From: Elysia crispata
Lineage: Eukaryota; Mollusca; Gastropoda; Plakobranchidae
DNA: 64,000 nt
Reading direction: 5' to 3'
NCBI GenBank assembly: GCA_033675545.1
Contig: JAWDGP010001469.1
Span: forward strand, 175,001-239,000
Shown: positions 20,779 through 34,640 of the stretch, piece by piece
Position numbering within the stretch: the first letter of the stretch is position 1
How the letters are laid out: each line of letters starts with the position of its first letter
The notes under the pieces: generated by a model
Told to the model about the DNA's origin: nothing
The model's input: the letters and a program-made list of their open reading frames with translations, nothing else
Database searches by the model: none
Translations under genes and position numbers: made by a program

Positions 20779-22665
20779 CAAAAGGCTCCTTTTTCAACGC
20801 TTTGATAACAAAACGTTCATTTTATATGTGGCTCCCTTTCCTACCCCCCTTTTTTTTCCAGTCTCGTTCGATTTATCATCCATCTATCCAGAGGACGAAA
20901 ATGTTTAGGTTAAGAATGATTTATGTCTGTTTATCGCCTTAACGTTATGGCAGGGAGACCTGACTTGAGAGTATATATACACAGCTAAGGTCATGATCAT
21001 CATGAACTAGTATAGTAACAAAAGCTAGCTGTCTCTTTTCTGCAAATATTAATTTTGAATGTACATTGTATTCCAACGAGAAATCCAGCCTTACGGGTTA
21101 GAGAGGTGCACTGAAAATTTTACCGACACAACATTGATGTCCCGCCCCTTGCTAGACAATCATAGTAGGTGAGGAAAAAAAATGCACACACAAATTCAAT
21201 TGCCGAGAATCAAAGGGGCGCAAAGAAGCAGGCTCGTTAGACAGCCATCAAAAAGATTGGCGATCTAAAGCAGAAAGCAATGAAAAAATAAAAATCCATC
21301 ACGCTTCATCACGAAGGAAGTCGAAAATAATTTAGGTCAATGTTGTGGGAAGGTGATTGGTCATAAGGGGCAAAAAAAAAAAAAAAATCAATGAAACCCC
21401 ACTGATGACCCAGCCGAATAGAACTTCCTGCTGCCGACAGAAACTACCCGACAGCCAAAGGTAGTGTGAAGGTTGACACAATGCTGAAAAAAAATATTAA
21501 TACTTCTGTATTTTCTTAATTCATTATCTTTAACTCTCAACACAAGGCTATGGATTCCAGTACAAAATACCTAGAGGTACACTGTCTGACCGCAATAACA
21601 ATATTCATGTTATTTGTGCTTAGATAATTCAAACGTTTGTCGAAATAAAGTGGGATTTTCCACAACATTTGCTTTCTACTTTCATCAAAATAAAGTCTTA
21701 CACAACTGGCAAAATGAAAGGATATCCTGTTCTCAAAACAGTTCGAAACGCAGAAGACCAATTTAGTGTTATAACTGTCCAATGGCCCGGGATAAAAAAT
21801 AATTAAGAGTTAAAGTAAGGCTAACAACATATTATGAACATCATGGAAACAAACTCTATAGTAGATTACTCGGATCCCTATTCGAGTTGGTGGAACGAAG
21901 AGTGGGCCATACTTTGAGTGTAAGGAGTGTTTAAAAAAATGTATTTTAAGTCGAATTCACATAAGAGCAGTTACAAAATCGTCGTGTTATCTCTCCTTCT
22001 TCTTCTTTTCTGTTTTAACCTTTATCAGACCCACAATAACATTTCTAAAAAGTCTATGCACCACCTGCAGAGACAATTCTGAATAAAATGTCAAAACCAC
22101 TTAAAATAGATAGAAATGCCACTGTTTGAGGCGCCAAAGGGACAACACCCACACATTTTATTTTCGTGCTCTATTCCACAGGATTGCCTTTTACATGTAC
22201 ATGGTTAAAATAAGCACTTCCAGATATTATTCAATTCTTACGGAGTAGCTGCACTGTATATTAGATGTATGCAAAGAAGCTTTTTAAAATTTTATGAACA
22301 TATTCAACTTATGTGAAATATGTCAATAAAACTCCTCCATGACTGTTTGAACAGAAGCAGAAGGGCAGAGCTGCAACAAAGAACGCAATACTTACGTTAA
22401 TTATCTGATACGGCTTCGAATAGAATATCATTCAATAACTATTTTGTTCAATATTCGTGCAGAAACTCTAGATCTCTTGGCTTTATACTTGTATGTTTCA
22501 CTTTGAACCCGTGGGATATTTTCATTCTGAAGGGAAGGGGAGTGTGTGTGTGTGTGTGTGAGGAGGGGGGGTGGACATAGCTGTTAAATAATAGCCAAAA
22601 TGCCATGGGACTTCGACAAAGGAGTTATTGGATTTTTCATATAAGACAGCACCACAGAGCCCATA

Positions 22666-22711
22666 CATTCCTATTTAGGCACGCCTGTCATTCCTATTTA
22701 GGCACGCCTGA
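22666..22711. repeat. Two tandem copies of a 23-bp unit
   Basis: CATTCCTATTTAGGCACGCC is repeated exactly with a 23-bp period. Confidence 0.85.
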
Positions 22712-23464
22712 TGGGGACTGAAAGGCGCGATTTGATCAAATAATCGAACAGCTATATCAGACAATCGATCCATGATCATCATCTTTGACTAGAGAGTTTT
22801 GCAAAGTATTGCTTACAGGTGAAAGCGAATAAACATCTCAAATCATCGTAGTGTAAACACCCAGGAATAAAGCATTGCCTTGGGTTCAATCCAAAGAAAA
22901 CTTGATAACCTACAGTGCATGTAAAGCTTTTCACCTCGAATCCAGGCTTTTTGCTTACGACGAGGATTTGAATATTAGAGAAAGCCTTGGATTGTAACAT
23001 AATTTTGTTAAGCATTAGGGAGAAACTCGTTCACAATTATTTGTAATTTAAGACGTCAAAGACATGCCAAGCGCAGCAACGTTTTAAACACCAGAAACTT
23101 TGTGTGGCATTCAGGTTTTATATTGAATCAGACTTCAGGATTAAATCTAGGTTCTTTTCCCTTCACCTTATCTAGGGAGCTAACTGGTACCTCAAGGATA
23201 AAAGAAAAAAGACAACAAAACAAAAACAAAAAAACCAAAATCGAGTCGTTAAGAAAAAAAATGGGGGGAAATAAGAATAACCACCATTTTTTAGCCACCT
23301 TTAGAGTAATGTCAGTAGTAGACACTATTAACGACGTTCTCTGGATATTAATCCATACATATACAGCTGGTGTCGGCGTAATATTTTTCAGGCAAGGTCA
23401 AAACTTGTCATAAACAAGAGGACAAAAAAAGGTTTTCAATTAGCCAAGTTAATGGGGAAATCCT

Positions 23465-23878
<414 letters not shown>

Positions 23879-24347
23879 ATGAAGCAAGGCAATAACCAAA
23901 AGAAGAAAAAGAGAAAAACATTCATCACTAACCGCGCACCCCCTTGAGGCTTTTCAGCAAACCAATTAGCTACGTATGTGAACATCCAAGAATCTTAATG
24001 AAAGGTTTCGATGGGACAAGAGCGTAGGGGAAGACAGTCTCTTGTTACACTGTCTCGTTAGACACACGGGTCTAGATCTAGATCTATAATCATCCGAGCA
24101 AATACGGCACGGGTCTTCAAAACAAACTCCAGTCGACAAAGAAGATCAATGGGTAAGAAAGTGGAGTTTATTTTTAGAAATAACGACACTTATGGCCATG
24201 CAGGAGGCAATGCTTGGGAACCTCCTTCGAAATTGACGTAAAAACAATCTTTTTTTTTGCATAGCCCAATTTGAAGATGGGCGAAGGAAAATGGTTGCAG
24301 TTGTGAACAAAACAGAGTATCGTCGTATGTCAACTGAACGTGTAAAC

Positions 24348-24349
<2 letters not shown>

Positions 24350-24420
<71 letters not shown>
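24350..24420. repeat. (GA)n tract
   Basis: About 70 nt of GA dinucleotides. Confidence 0.95.
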
Positions 24421-24991
24421 ATTTAATTATATCTAGTGTGAGTAAGTTGGGAAAAGAGAGAATCTTAAAACATGCGGTGAGTACATCATATTATGATAAT
24501 GGAGAGACAAGCACTCAAAATCAGAGTAGAAAGCATTGAAAGGTAAAAAAAAAAAATTCGAAAATCGACCCACTATTTTGGGCGAGAGCTTTTTAACCCA
24601 AAGCAACCAAATTTTCAGACATAAAAACATACAGAAGAGAGGTTGAAAGATGATGATGATGATGATATTGATGGCGAGGACAGCTTTGAAGAAGAAGAGA
24701 AAGGTTGGAAACTACAAAGTGCGAGGCAGGTTTTTAATCGTTTGAGAAATCCAAGCAGATATTTTTTTTCCCTTCCATGCCAAACAAGTCCGGCAGGAGT
24801 TTCCCACCAGGAAAGAGGCAGATTTAACCCTCAAAATCATCGATCGGCGGAGGCGAGGTTTGAACTCTATAGGGAAATTCCCTGAAAATCTTCGGGCGTA
24901 CGCTTCAGCGATATGGGCCTTGAGAAAAGACCAAATGGAAAAGAAAGGAACGTAGAGATAGAGAAAGAAATGGAGTGAGAAAAAGACAGCA

Positions 24992-25098
<107 letters not shown>

Positions 25099-25510
25099 GT
25101 ATCGAAAAATCAATTCCGACCCAGAAGAAAAACGTACTTCTTTTTTTTTTCCTGCTCTCTCTCGCGTCCTCGGTTATACATTGTAATCGGCTGTTCGATA
25201 AATATCGCACCAAGAGCCGGAGTCGTCTTGGGATTAAATCAATACCCTGAGAGTGATAGGGTCTAGCAGTGCTGGAACTGTTCATCTATTCGATAAGCGC
25301 TGCGCCTGTATCGATCTCTTTCAATTCTTAGTTTACCACAGTGTCATGGATACTTGAAAAAAAAAAAAAAAAAAAACTCAGTACAAACAGTTCTGAAATA
25401 CCAGCTATTTTTTTTTTTCAATTGCGATTTGGTCAATTTGTTCAATAACAAGGGAACACAGTTATGTAAGCATGAATGCCACGTGCACAATCATGTTTTT
25501 CTTAAAAAAA

Positions 25511-25606
25511 ATCACCATCACCATCACAAGTTCATAACCACCATCACCATCACCATCACAAGTTCATAACCACCATCACCATCACAAGTTCATAACCACC
25601 ATCACC
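25511..25606. repeat. (CACCAT)n with AAGTTCATAAC spacers
   Basis: Three higher-order units of ACCATCACCATCAC followed by AAGTTCATAAC. In one frame this reads as His-rich protein, but there is no supporting gene context. Confidence 0.85.
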
Positions 25607-25685
25607 ACCAACAATACCGTATCTAAACAGGACAGATTGGGGCGCGCTAAGTACATTGCATAGGGTCTGGTATTTAATGAAAAAA

Positions 25686-25689
<4 letters not shown>

Positions 25690-25771
<82 letters not shown>
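25690..25771. repeat. (GA)n tract
   Basis: About 80 nt of pure GA following an A run. Confidence 0.95.
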
Positions 25772-25776
<5 letters not shown>

Positions 25777-26489
25777 TTGTGCTATTTTGCACTAATTTTT
25801 GTTTTGTTGGGGATAACTATATCCTGTTGATTTGTATACAAAAAAAAAAAAAGGATTAAAAATGGGTCTCCTTTGTTAATTCTGCAGTTAAAGAAATGGC
25901 ATCAATTTATAATGGGTGGGTCATTTCGACCAATACATCGAACGGACAAACAAACTTAGCGTCTGTTAAACAACTATCTCACGAAGTAAAAATAGAAACC
26001 TCTTTGATTTGTTATGGACATACCAAATACCATAGCAGGCTAAGGAGATGATTCTATATCGAAGATTAAATACTTTGAACTAAGATTTGAAAGGATTTTT
26101 AAAAATAGGGGGGATAAATAAACATCTCCACACCTAAAGATACGATTAAAAAAAGGATTATGAGAAATTTTAAACAAAGTTCGAGACATAAAACATTCGG
26201 CAGAGTAGGTCAACGACCGGTTAGCGCGTGGCGCTTGATGACGCTGGGCTTTCTGGCGAGGCTAAAATTAACCCATTTAGAAACTTGTTTGGACAATTAT
26301 TTAGAAAATTAATGTCAACTCCCGAGCGCTGCCCGCAGACTGCCATGGCATTGCGCATGCGCAAATTGTCTTCGCGATATACAACTATCGTTCTATGTAC
26401 GTTTTCTCTAAGTTTCCCAAAGACTAAATCTAACGGTTACTCGATGACTGCAATATAACAGAGATTACAGTATTATTTATAGGCATGCA

Positions 26490-26566
26490 ATACTAGCCTC
26501 TCTGCTTGAAAGTAGAGCGGTGTTTTAAAATACGAGCCAACACTCTAACCCATGGAGCAGACATTA
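26490..26566 (-). mobile_element. Possible tRNA-like SINE head
   Basis: On the minus strand, GCTCCATGGGTTAGAGTGTT then GGCTCGTA resembles the D-arm and anticodon region of a tRNA-derived SINE. The B box is not convincing. Confidence 0.3.
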
Positions 26567-29089
26567 GTAGCCGAGCTGTTATCAATGCATGGGTATAAAG
26601 CGGGCTTCATTCTACTTGACCTGCTCTGTACGAGACGGGGATGGGAAAGAAGGGGGGTTCATATTATCGTGTGCTTGCTGTCAATGAGGTAACAAAAAAC
26701 AAAAAAAAAACAAAAAAACAAAAAAAACCAGCCGCACTTATACCTGGTAACTGAAAGCAAAACTGTTGACCAGTTTAGATTTCAAAACTTCAAAACATCA
26801 AAATTAATTCCGAACCTGTCAATTGTTTGAAGGAGTTGCTAATATTCCCTCTACTGAAAACTTAAAAAAAAAATCTTTTTTTTTTCCCTCCCATCCCCCC
26901 TCCCACAGACACATTCCCCACGTCGAGCCATTATTCTCTAAACAGCAGCCTCTGAACAGTCAAGACCTGGCTCAACCCCACTCAGCTTAAGTTATGAATA
27001 ATGGAAACGACGAACAATGCATGGATTTAAAAAAAAATGTTGGATATAGGGAAAGAGATACAAGTAAAAGTGAAAAGAGGGGGAGGGAGGACAGAGAGGG
27101 TGGGGATTGATGGGAGGGGTGAGAGAATGAGAAAGAGAAAGTGAGGGAGATAGAGAGAGCTAAAAGTGGGACACTAAAAAAAGAGAGGGAAGGGAGACGA
27201 TAGAGATATACAAGTGGGTGGAAGTATGAGGGGGAGGTTTAGAGAAAAGCGTGAGGGAAAGAGTTGTAGGAAGCGAGAAAAGCTGGAGGGGAAGTACTGC
27301 AAGTAGTATACATCTTTGATTTGCAGGGTATCTTATAAGTTTCCCAACGAATCGTATTCTAATGTGGAAAGATTCTAGTAGCAATGTATTTTGGCATGCG
27401 TTCGTCTTTTTTTTTGATAGTTCTGCCACAAGGGTTCCGAATCCTTCCCGATGAAGATTGAGATAGTCCGCGGGGACGGTGGGGAGAAAGGGCAAAAGAT
27501 TTTCATGCTATCAGCTTACACCTGATCGATACCATCACATCAATAGAGCGCGGTATTTTTCACAGAGCCCTATTCCTATTGAATGCATCATTCAAAGGAT
27601 AGAGGGCAATGATATTCGAAAGTGCTCTGTACCAACCGAATATCAAATAATTATAAACGAAACATGATAATCTTTGGGAAAGACAGCGTTAAGACCAAAA
27701 CAATAACATTTAGGACACTATGAGGGCAGGTGAGGGCAGGGAAGGGATAAAAACTAAAAGGTTGATGTGATAGAGAGAAGAAATCAACATGACTGGCGGT
27801 ACAGTATGCACTGCCCTTGTGAGTCCATAAAAAAAATTTCAATCCTTAAACGCCAGCTCGGGGGCTCACATGCACAAAAACTGTTGAACTCAGCGATAAC
27901 ATTGGGTAATAATTTTGCCCGGATCAATTTAATCCACGGTTTTTCAAGTTGACGCCCATTGAAACGTTAAAAGTTCAGTCGAGGTTTTCAGAAAAACTAG
28001 TGCGTGGATGATAATGAGCTTGCACCTACGAAGAGAATAGTACGAGCTTATAGCCCCTGTCTGCTACTAGTACAGCTACTTCTAATAATATCATTGTAAC
28101 CACCATCACCTCCATACTACTACGACTACTGCTGCTACGATTACTGCAACGCTCAGGAAGGACGTTATTCCGCTTCCATCATGGTCCATTTTCACAAATT
28201 GTTACTCGACCTAACCCCCGTCCCTTCCCCCCCAAAAAAAAACAAAAAACAAAAAAAACAAAACAAAACAAAAAAAACAAAACAAAAGCAAAAACAAACA
28301 AACAACCCCATCCCCCCAAAAAAAACAACAAAAAACAAAAAAAAAAACATAACCTTGCCCGTACTATTTTATTCTCAACCACCAGCTACTGATCCAACAT
28401 TATCGGTAATTGTTCTTTCTACTGCTGTTATTTTTTTTTTAATCTTATAACCAAAACATTGCCGGGAAGACCAGCGCTAGCGGAGAATTCCGACGCTTCA
28501 CTAAACTAGATTCAGGCTACGCAAGGGCGGCTCCAAATCGATCTACGCTATCTCGAAGGGCAGTAACCCTGGCACAGATCGTCGATCAACAGGCTAGTGT
28601 TGAATGTAGAACACACTCACACACACACACACACGCATGGAGAAAAGGGGTGAAAAGAGAGTCTTCGATCATAAGGAAAAAAGTATTTTAGAGGGATGGA
28701 GAAGGGATCGATATTGCTTTACTGCTGGCTGCAGAGAAGCTCTAAATCGATACCGTTTTATTAGTTCTGGATATATTATGCTTTTTTCATGTTTGATCAA
28801 ATATTTTACAAGCCCAATGGACAATGAGGGATGGTTTCAAGTTTTATTTTTTTATTTTATCAAAATCCAGTATCAGAGTATTCTACTCTCGGTGCGAATC
28901 ATAATATATATATATAGCGACAAACGAGGCGCCATAATGTTAAAAGTTTTCTTGCTTATCTCTCGATTGTTATCTCAAAACTGGAAGTGCTAAGGAGGGC
29001 TGGCTATTGTCAGGATATTTTTAGTTTTTTTGTTTTTTTTTTTTTCTGCTCAGATTATGAGACCTCGTTACGTATACTCTACTCTGACA

Positions 29090-29126
29090 TGATGAAGACT
29101 GACTAGGAAATGGATGGTCGAAACGT
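29090..29126 (+). other. Hammerhead-core-like motif, copy 1
   Basis: ATGATGAA, a short stem GAC/GTC around a 17-nt loop, then GAAACG. The order conserved box, stem II, GAAA resembles a hammerhead ribozyme core, but stems I and III are not evident and the first box starts CATGATGA instead of CTGATGA. Confidence 0.3.
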
Positions 29127-29294
29127 TCGTGATGGTTAAGAACAAGAAGCAGTTGTTGCAATGTAAAAGTGATGGCCAGGAAGACACGATATCAAGTGAA
29201 TTTACATTAAAAAAAAAAATTAAAACATACGGTGGTAAATGTCATGGTTTTATCATCATTGCTGTATTTGGCAAAGGAATGGAGGGTCGGGGTG

Positions 29295-29458
<164 letters not shown>

Positions 29459-31157
29459 CAACAGGAACATAAAAGAAAAAAAACAGCAAAAGAATTAAAC
29501 CCAATATTGCAAACGCATTGATTTACAAATTATAATGATTTTACTTTTCTTACTAATCCCGTTAGGATTCAATTGTATATTATTTTAATACGTCCACTTG
29601 AATGAGAATATGAGAGGTCAGCAACTTCACCGGAGCGCCTGACAAATACGTTTATAAATCTTGAAATATAATGGAAGTGTTTAACATTCTTAGAAGCGGG
29701 CACTGCCCCACGTTGCATACTTCGAAAGAATCCAAACAAAACCCCATTTTTCTTGACCTTCCTGTGAGCTCTGCACAGGTCAATTAACAATTTTCCTTCT
29801 TACATAACCGTTTGTGAGGATCCGATATATGTCACCACAAGCATAATTATGTTCGATTATCGCCCTTAATAGAGCTAGGTAGGGCGCGATGCTGTCAACT
29901 TGTGTTAAAAATTAAAAAAAAGGGGGATAGGGGGAAAAAGGAATTGAAGAGAGGTGAGGCAAAGAGGTGTGGGTGCTGACTCTCAAAGCATGTCATTGTT
30001 TCGATTCCACTGAGCCATAATGATATATGACCACGGGCGTTGTCAGGTTATTTTTAGTAACAACGTAAGCGTATCAAAATACGCCTGCGCGAACTAACGA
30101 AGCAGCAGTACCGAACGTCCCTATCTTTCCCGCGTCCTTGGGTCTGAAAACCACTGGTGTAGAATGACAGGGGAAAAATCGATGGGTTTGGAACATTGTC
30201 ATTATATTCTGCCAGCCCAATGAAATACATGTACTTGACATGTCAAGTCGAAACTGTTCTTTCAAATTACCAACTTGTTGCTGATGTCAGAGCGCTTTAA
30301 GTTTACTCCTACTTTATTTTAAATTTAAGAATATGGAAAGACTTGATTTCTTACAGCTATGAAAATGTCCAACTAAAAATATCTTTAAAAAAAAACTGTT
30401 ATTGTCGATGATCTATGAGTGCTCGTCTCGAAGTATGACAAAATGTGCTGTAGCGTTTAGAAAAAAAAAAAGGAAATGGAGTAGTCTTCGAAGAAATACC
30501 AATTGCAAACTACAAAATAGGGCAGATGCAAATGTGCTCTTTCTATTTTGCAATTGTTCAAGCATACTCTAAGTATGAGTTTAGCTCATTTTCTTTGAAA
30601 TTAGATAATATTTTTCCCACCCCCTTCTGAAGCGTGCATAGAGAAATCGTTAAAGTTTACTTTGCTCTATTGTACATAATATACTCCAAACACTAAGCTG
30701 ATTGGGTGTCTAATTTTTCACGGCGTGATTTTCAATATCGACTACACACTATTCACAGAGCTTAAAAAAACAATGTAGTTCTTGACAAAAGATGGGGTTC
30801 GCTGATTTACAACAGGATCGATAACGTCAATGCTAAGTTAACATAAGACAGCTCCCTGGATCTTATCTCCTATTATTCTAGATCCTACGCACACATAGGC
30901 GGTCTCTGGGGATACGTTTAAAAAAAAATCGATGAAAAGCAAAAACTTTTCAGCTAGCACTGTTGCAGAATGTAATCAAGCGATCCTGTTGGTGGATGCA
31001 CGCAATTTTCAGATGGATAAATCGATCGACTGATAAATAATGAAAGATAGAAAATCAGAGCATATATAGTGCTGCAGAGGAGGAAAGAAGAGATGGAAGG
31101 GTAGGAGGAGAAAGACGAAAAGACAGAGGCAAAAAGATAAAGAGAGAGTCATATAAG

Positions 31158-31159
<2 letters not shown>

Positions 31160-31202
<43 letters not shown>

Positions 31203-31227
31203 CGAGAGAGACAGACAGACAGACAGA
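31160..31227. repeat. (GA)n with short GACA run
   Basis: About 50 nt of GA, two GCGA interruptions, then ACAG repeats. Confidence 0.9.
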
Positions 31228-32043
31228 GTTAATTCAAAGAGGCATTGAAAGTTAACTTTGTGTTTTGCGTTAACTTTTTTTCCCCTATAAACTGCGGGGT
31301 ATGTGTTTCTTACAACCTATGATGGTTTCAACAATTCTTGCCTTAGAATGTTAACATGTCAGCAGATACAAAAGAAAGAAGACGGCGAGTGATCGCTGAG
31401 ATCCAGACTTTCTACATTTCACGCGTTTTTGATGATAGAATGTATGTATTTCTTCCTATCAAAATGCTTTAACGGGGCTATGCACTTGGCAAGCGCAATA
31501 TGTTTAGGCTGATACCGTACTGATTAACTCAATGTAGCGACACAATTCTTTGCAAACTTAACAAACCACCAGCACCGCTGTAAAAATAAATAAATAAAAA
31601 AAAAAAACAACAACTGGCAATAAATCCAAGTTCTCTTGCGCCAAGAGGCATGTTAATTGCGGATTGGTTGCTCGACATTCTTGCATAGCATGTCTGTTGG
31701 CAGAGTGGTTTTCTGTACGTTCTTAACATTAACATGGGGGGTGCGAGATAAAGACACATAGTCCGTCTCAACACTCACGAATCCATCAAAAGATTCAACA
31801 ACTAACTTAGATCTAATAGTACAAACACATAAAAGAAAGACAGAAGAAACAAAAACCGCGAGAAGACATAACACACGGCATGCCACCGATGGCTGTACAT
31901 GGTTCGAACTCGCGACAAAAAAACAACAACAAACAATTGCAGAAGCCAGGTTTATCGCATTACCACCGATGTTACCTTTCAAGGTTAATAATAAAATTAC
32001 AGAAAACGTTCGTGGAATTGTAGGCCTATTTATCTCTTAGTAG

Positions 32044-32293
32044 TAAAATTGGTATTATTGAAGATATCGGCCCAAATCAGCCTAAGCTTTAAAATTGTAT
32101 TTAACATAATGAATTTGATATGCTGAACACGAATATGAAGGTTTTATTGGTCGCAAATTTATACTTTTCAAGATATAAGCATTTTTGTGTTGCTCTAAAA
32201 TCCCATTAAACTACAAGTTTCGATTTCGTCGGAAAACATTCAAACGTGAAGCCCGACGTGAGGTGGGCCGATATCTGCAACTTTACCGTAAAA
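32044..32293 (+). mobile_element. MITE-like element with terminal inverted repeats, copy A
   Basis: About 250 bp. The left end contains GATATCGGCCCAAATCA and the right end TGAGGTGGGCCGATATC, which are inverted complements apart from two positions; weaker similarity extends the repeats outward to about 30 bp. It has no coding capacity. A diverged copy in inverted orientation lies at 51704-51954 and aligns over the full length, including GATATGCTGAACACGAATAT and AGATATAAGCATTTTT. Non-autonomous DNA transposon is the best reading; the superfamily is unknown. Confidence 0.7.
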
Positions 32294-32904
32294 TTTGTGT
32301 TTTGAAGATGAATCAAACCTGAGACGGTAAAACCAGCCAATAGGAATGCTTAACTTATTTTGTAAAATCCAAACCTATTTATGATTCTTTTAAAAAATTC
32401 ATTATCAGGCTTAAATAACTGCGCGGCTAGGAATTCCCATAAGGCAGTCCACTTTAATTCACAGCTTTCGAAGAAGGAAAAGGTTCTAAAAACAGAGTGG
32501 GAAAGCAAAGAATTGGATTTCCTTTATTTTTTTCTTTCTGTAAATTTGTGCGTGGGGCTGTTGACTCATGTTCCTTAAGTTTACCGTGTTTTGTGAAAAC
32601 CCTATAGAATCTTTGGACAAAAGCACACAAAGCGTGTTGAGAAATCGCGGCTCTCTGCATAATTATTTGACTCGTTGTATGCGACAGTATGCAAAGTGAT
32701 GCACATTTAAATAGACACACGTATGAAGAAGCACCGCAAAATAATTGTAGTTAACATCCGGTGGTCATTCATCACGATTGAATAAAACATGAATAAGGCT
32801 AGAATTCAAAAAGCTGAGAGAACCAGGAAGATTTTGGGGGAGAAACCGAGAGAAAAAGTAGCGAGGAAAATATATAAAAGAAGAGATATATATATATATA
32901 CAGC

Positions 32905-33053
<149 letters not shown>

Positions 33054-34118
33054 GAAAGTGAGATAAGTTTAGGGAGCGAATAATGACCTGGCTTTTAGTC
33101 ACGATATTTAAACATTACGCTTAGAGGCAGGCGCTCTGGTACTGGTACTTCTAAATTATTTCTTTCTAAAGCTTCCAAATTTTTCACTTCTCAGTCTCTC
33201 ATATCTTATAGGGATTGTCAAAAGGCGCAACATTATTTGAATTGAGTCAATTAGTAATAATCGCGAGGCACTCACATTGCTCAGTACATCGAAAAAAAAA
33301 TGCAGCTTTTCTATATTTTTATTCTATTTCTTCACCCTAAAGTATTGCAACCAACTTGACTTTTATGCATTCCTTGAGACAACGGAGGAAGTGGAACTGC
33401 TATTCATTTTTTGAACTATCATCCGTATCAATAACGCCAATTAGGGTCAAATACGATCACTATGTGACAGAACAAGAGAAAGATATCTATAACAATACTA
33501 ACAGTAACCATATAATTGCAATACCTCTTAGCTACGCAGATTTTCTTCGCAACCAAAGCAACGACTGTAAATGTAGGAATTGGCTCACTTTCAGCAGATT
33601 GGACAAAAGCCTTGAAATATCATACAGCGACCCAAAAATGCACGCTTTCTGGTTTCTTAAAATAGACTCTGGATCTAGACCTGATCACAAATGCTGGAAT
33701 GTTACGCGGGGGGAGGGGGGCATCAGTAAACAAAATATCCTCACATTTAAAAGCTATTAGATTTTTTTAAATGTCAATAGTTTTATGCCATTACATCGAA
33801 CTGATTTACACCAGTCAATATTATTAAAGAGTAAATTTAGTTTTCGGTTTGTCCTAGAACGTGCAAAATATTTCCACGCTATAACAATATAAATCAAGAC
33901 TTATCTAGATCTATCAAGCCTATGCTAAATCATTTTTATCTCTGTTGCGAACAGTCTGACACCTAAATCTAGATTCTCAAGATCAAGATCTAACGTGTGA
34001 AATGGAACTTATTAATAATAAGGCATCATAATGCATAGTAATATCTAGATCTAAATCTAAATTCACACTACAAAAAGCATTAATGGTTTGCCTTTAAAAC
34101 TGTGATCACGAAAGAATG

Positions 34119-34640
34119 ATGTCTCACCTGCGTCCTATATAATCCAATGTCTCACTCAAATCCTCTAGCTGACTATTTCTAGAGGTTTCCGGTTTCTACA
34201 GGGGTGAACACTGGAATGGAAATTTGGTTTCAAACTCCACATGTATAATTATACCCTATGGGTACTTTCGGCACAGTAATTTTAACGTTATCTCAGCTCA
34301 CGGGAGATTCGTATACACAGCACACGCAGCACATAAAAAAGGGGGGGTTCTTGTTTATCTTCGGTAGCTCTGTACGGATGTAGCAGACGCCACGACGACT
34401 TGGAAGTTACTGAGGGAAGGTGAGGCCTGACGATCGAGGCTTGTTTACGTCTCGTTCGAGGCGGTTGGGTCGGTCCAAGACTCGGTGAGAGGAAGGAGTG
34501 GGGGAATGGAGGTGGGAGGGGGAGGGGGAAAAGGAGAATGAATGAGGGCCTGCGGGGGATCAACAGGGCTACAAGCAGCTACAAGACAAGAGGGCCCTGT
34601 GCCAAGGACAGACCAGTGCAGTGCTCACTGCTACACACAG
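34119..34640 (-). promoter_or_regulatory. GC-rich block with donor site: possible promoter and first exon of the tetraspanin gene
   Basis: From about 34,290 to 34,640 the composition turns GC- and CpG-rich within AT-rich surroundings. On the minus strand, a consensus donor CAG|GTGAGA ends at 34,128, just downstream of the block. The tetraspanin start exon begins with an acceptor at 18,611 and therefore needs an upstream non-coding exon. Joining the two implies an intron of about 15.5 kb. Other fair minus-strand donors exist, for example near 37,353 and 37,608, so this is only a candidate. Confidence 0.25.

Noticed and set aside
26206..26275. Sequence GGTTAGCGCGTGGCGCTTGATG resembling a tRNA D-arm
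   Set aside because: No matching B box downstream; similarity too short.
31880..31925. B-box-like GGTTCGAACTC suggesting a tRNA
   Set aside because: No A box at the right distance and no cloverleaf; possibly a SINE fragment.
33356..33760. 134-residue open frame on the plus strand without simple repeats
   Set aside because: No family resemblance, no conserved motif, no splice-consistent neighbours and composition like the surrounding intergenic DNA. A chance frame is the simplest reading, though a search against transcript data could overturn this.
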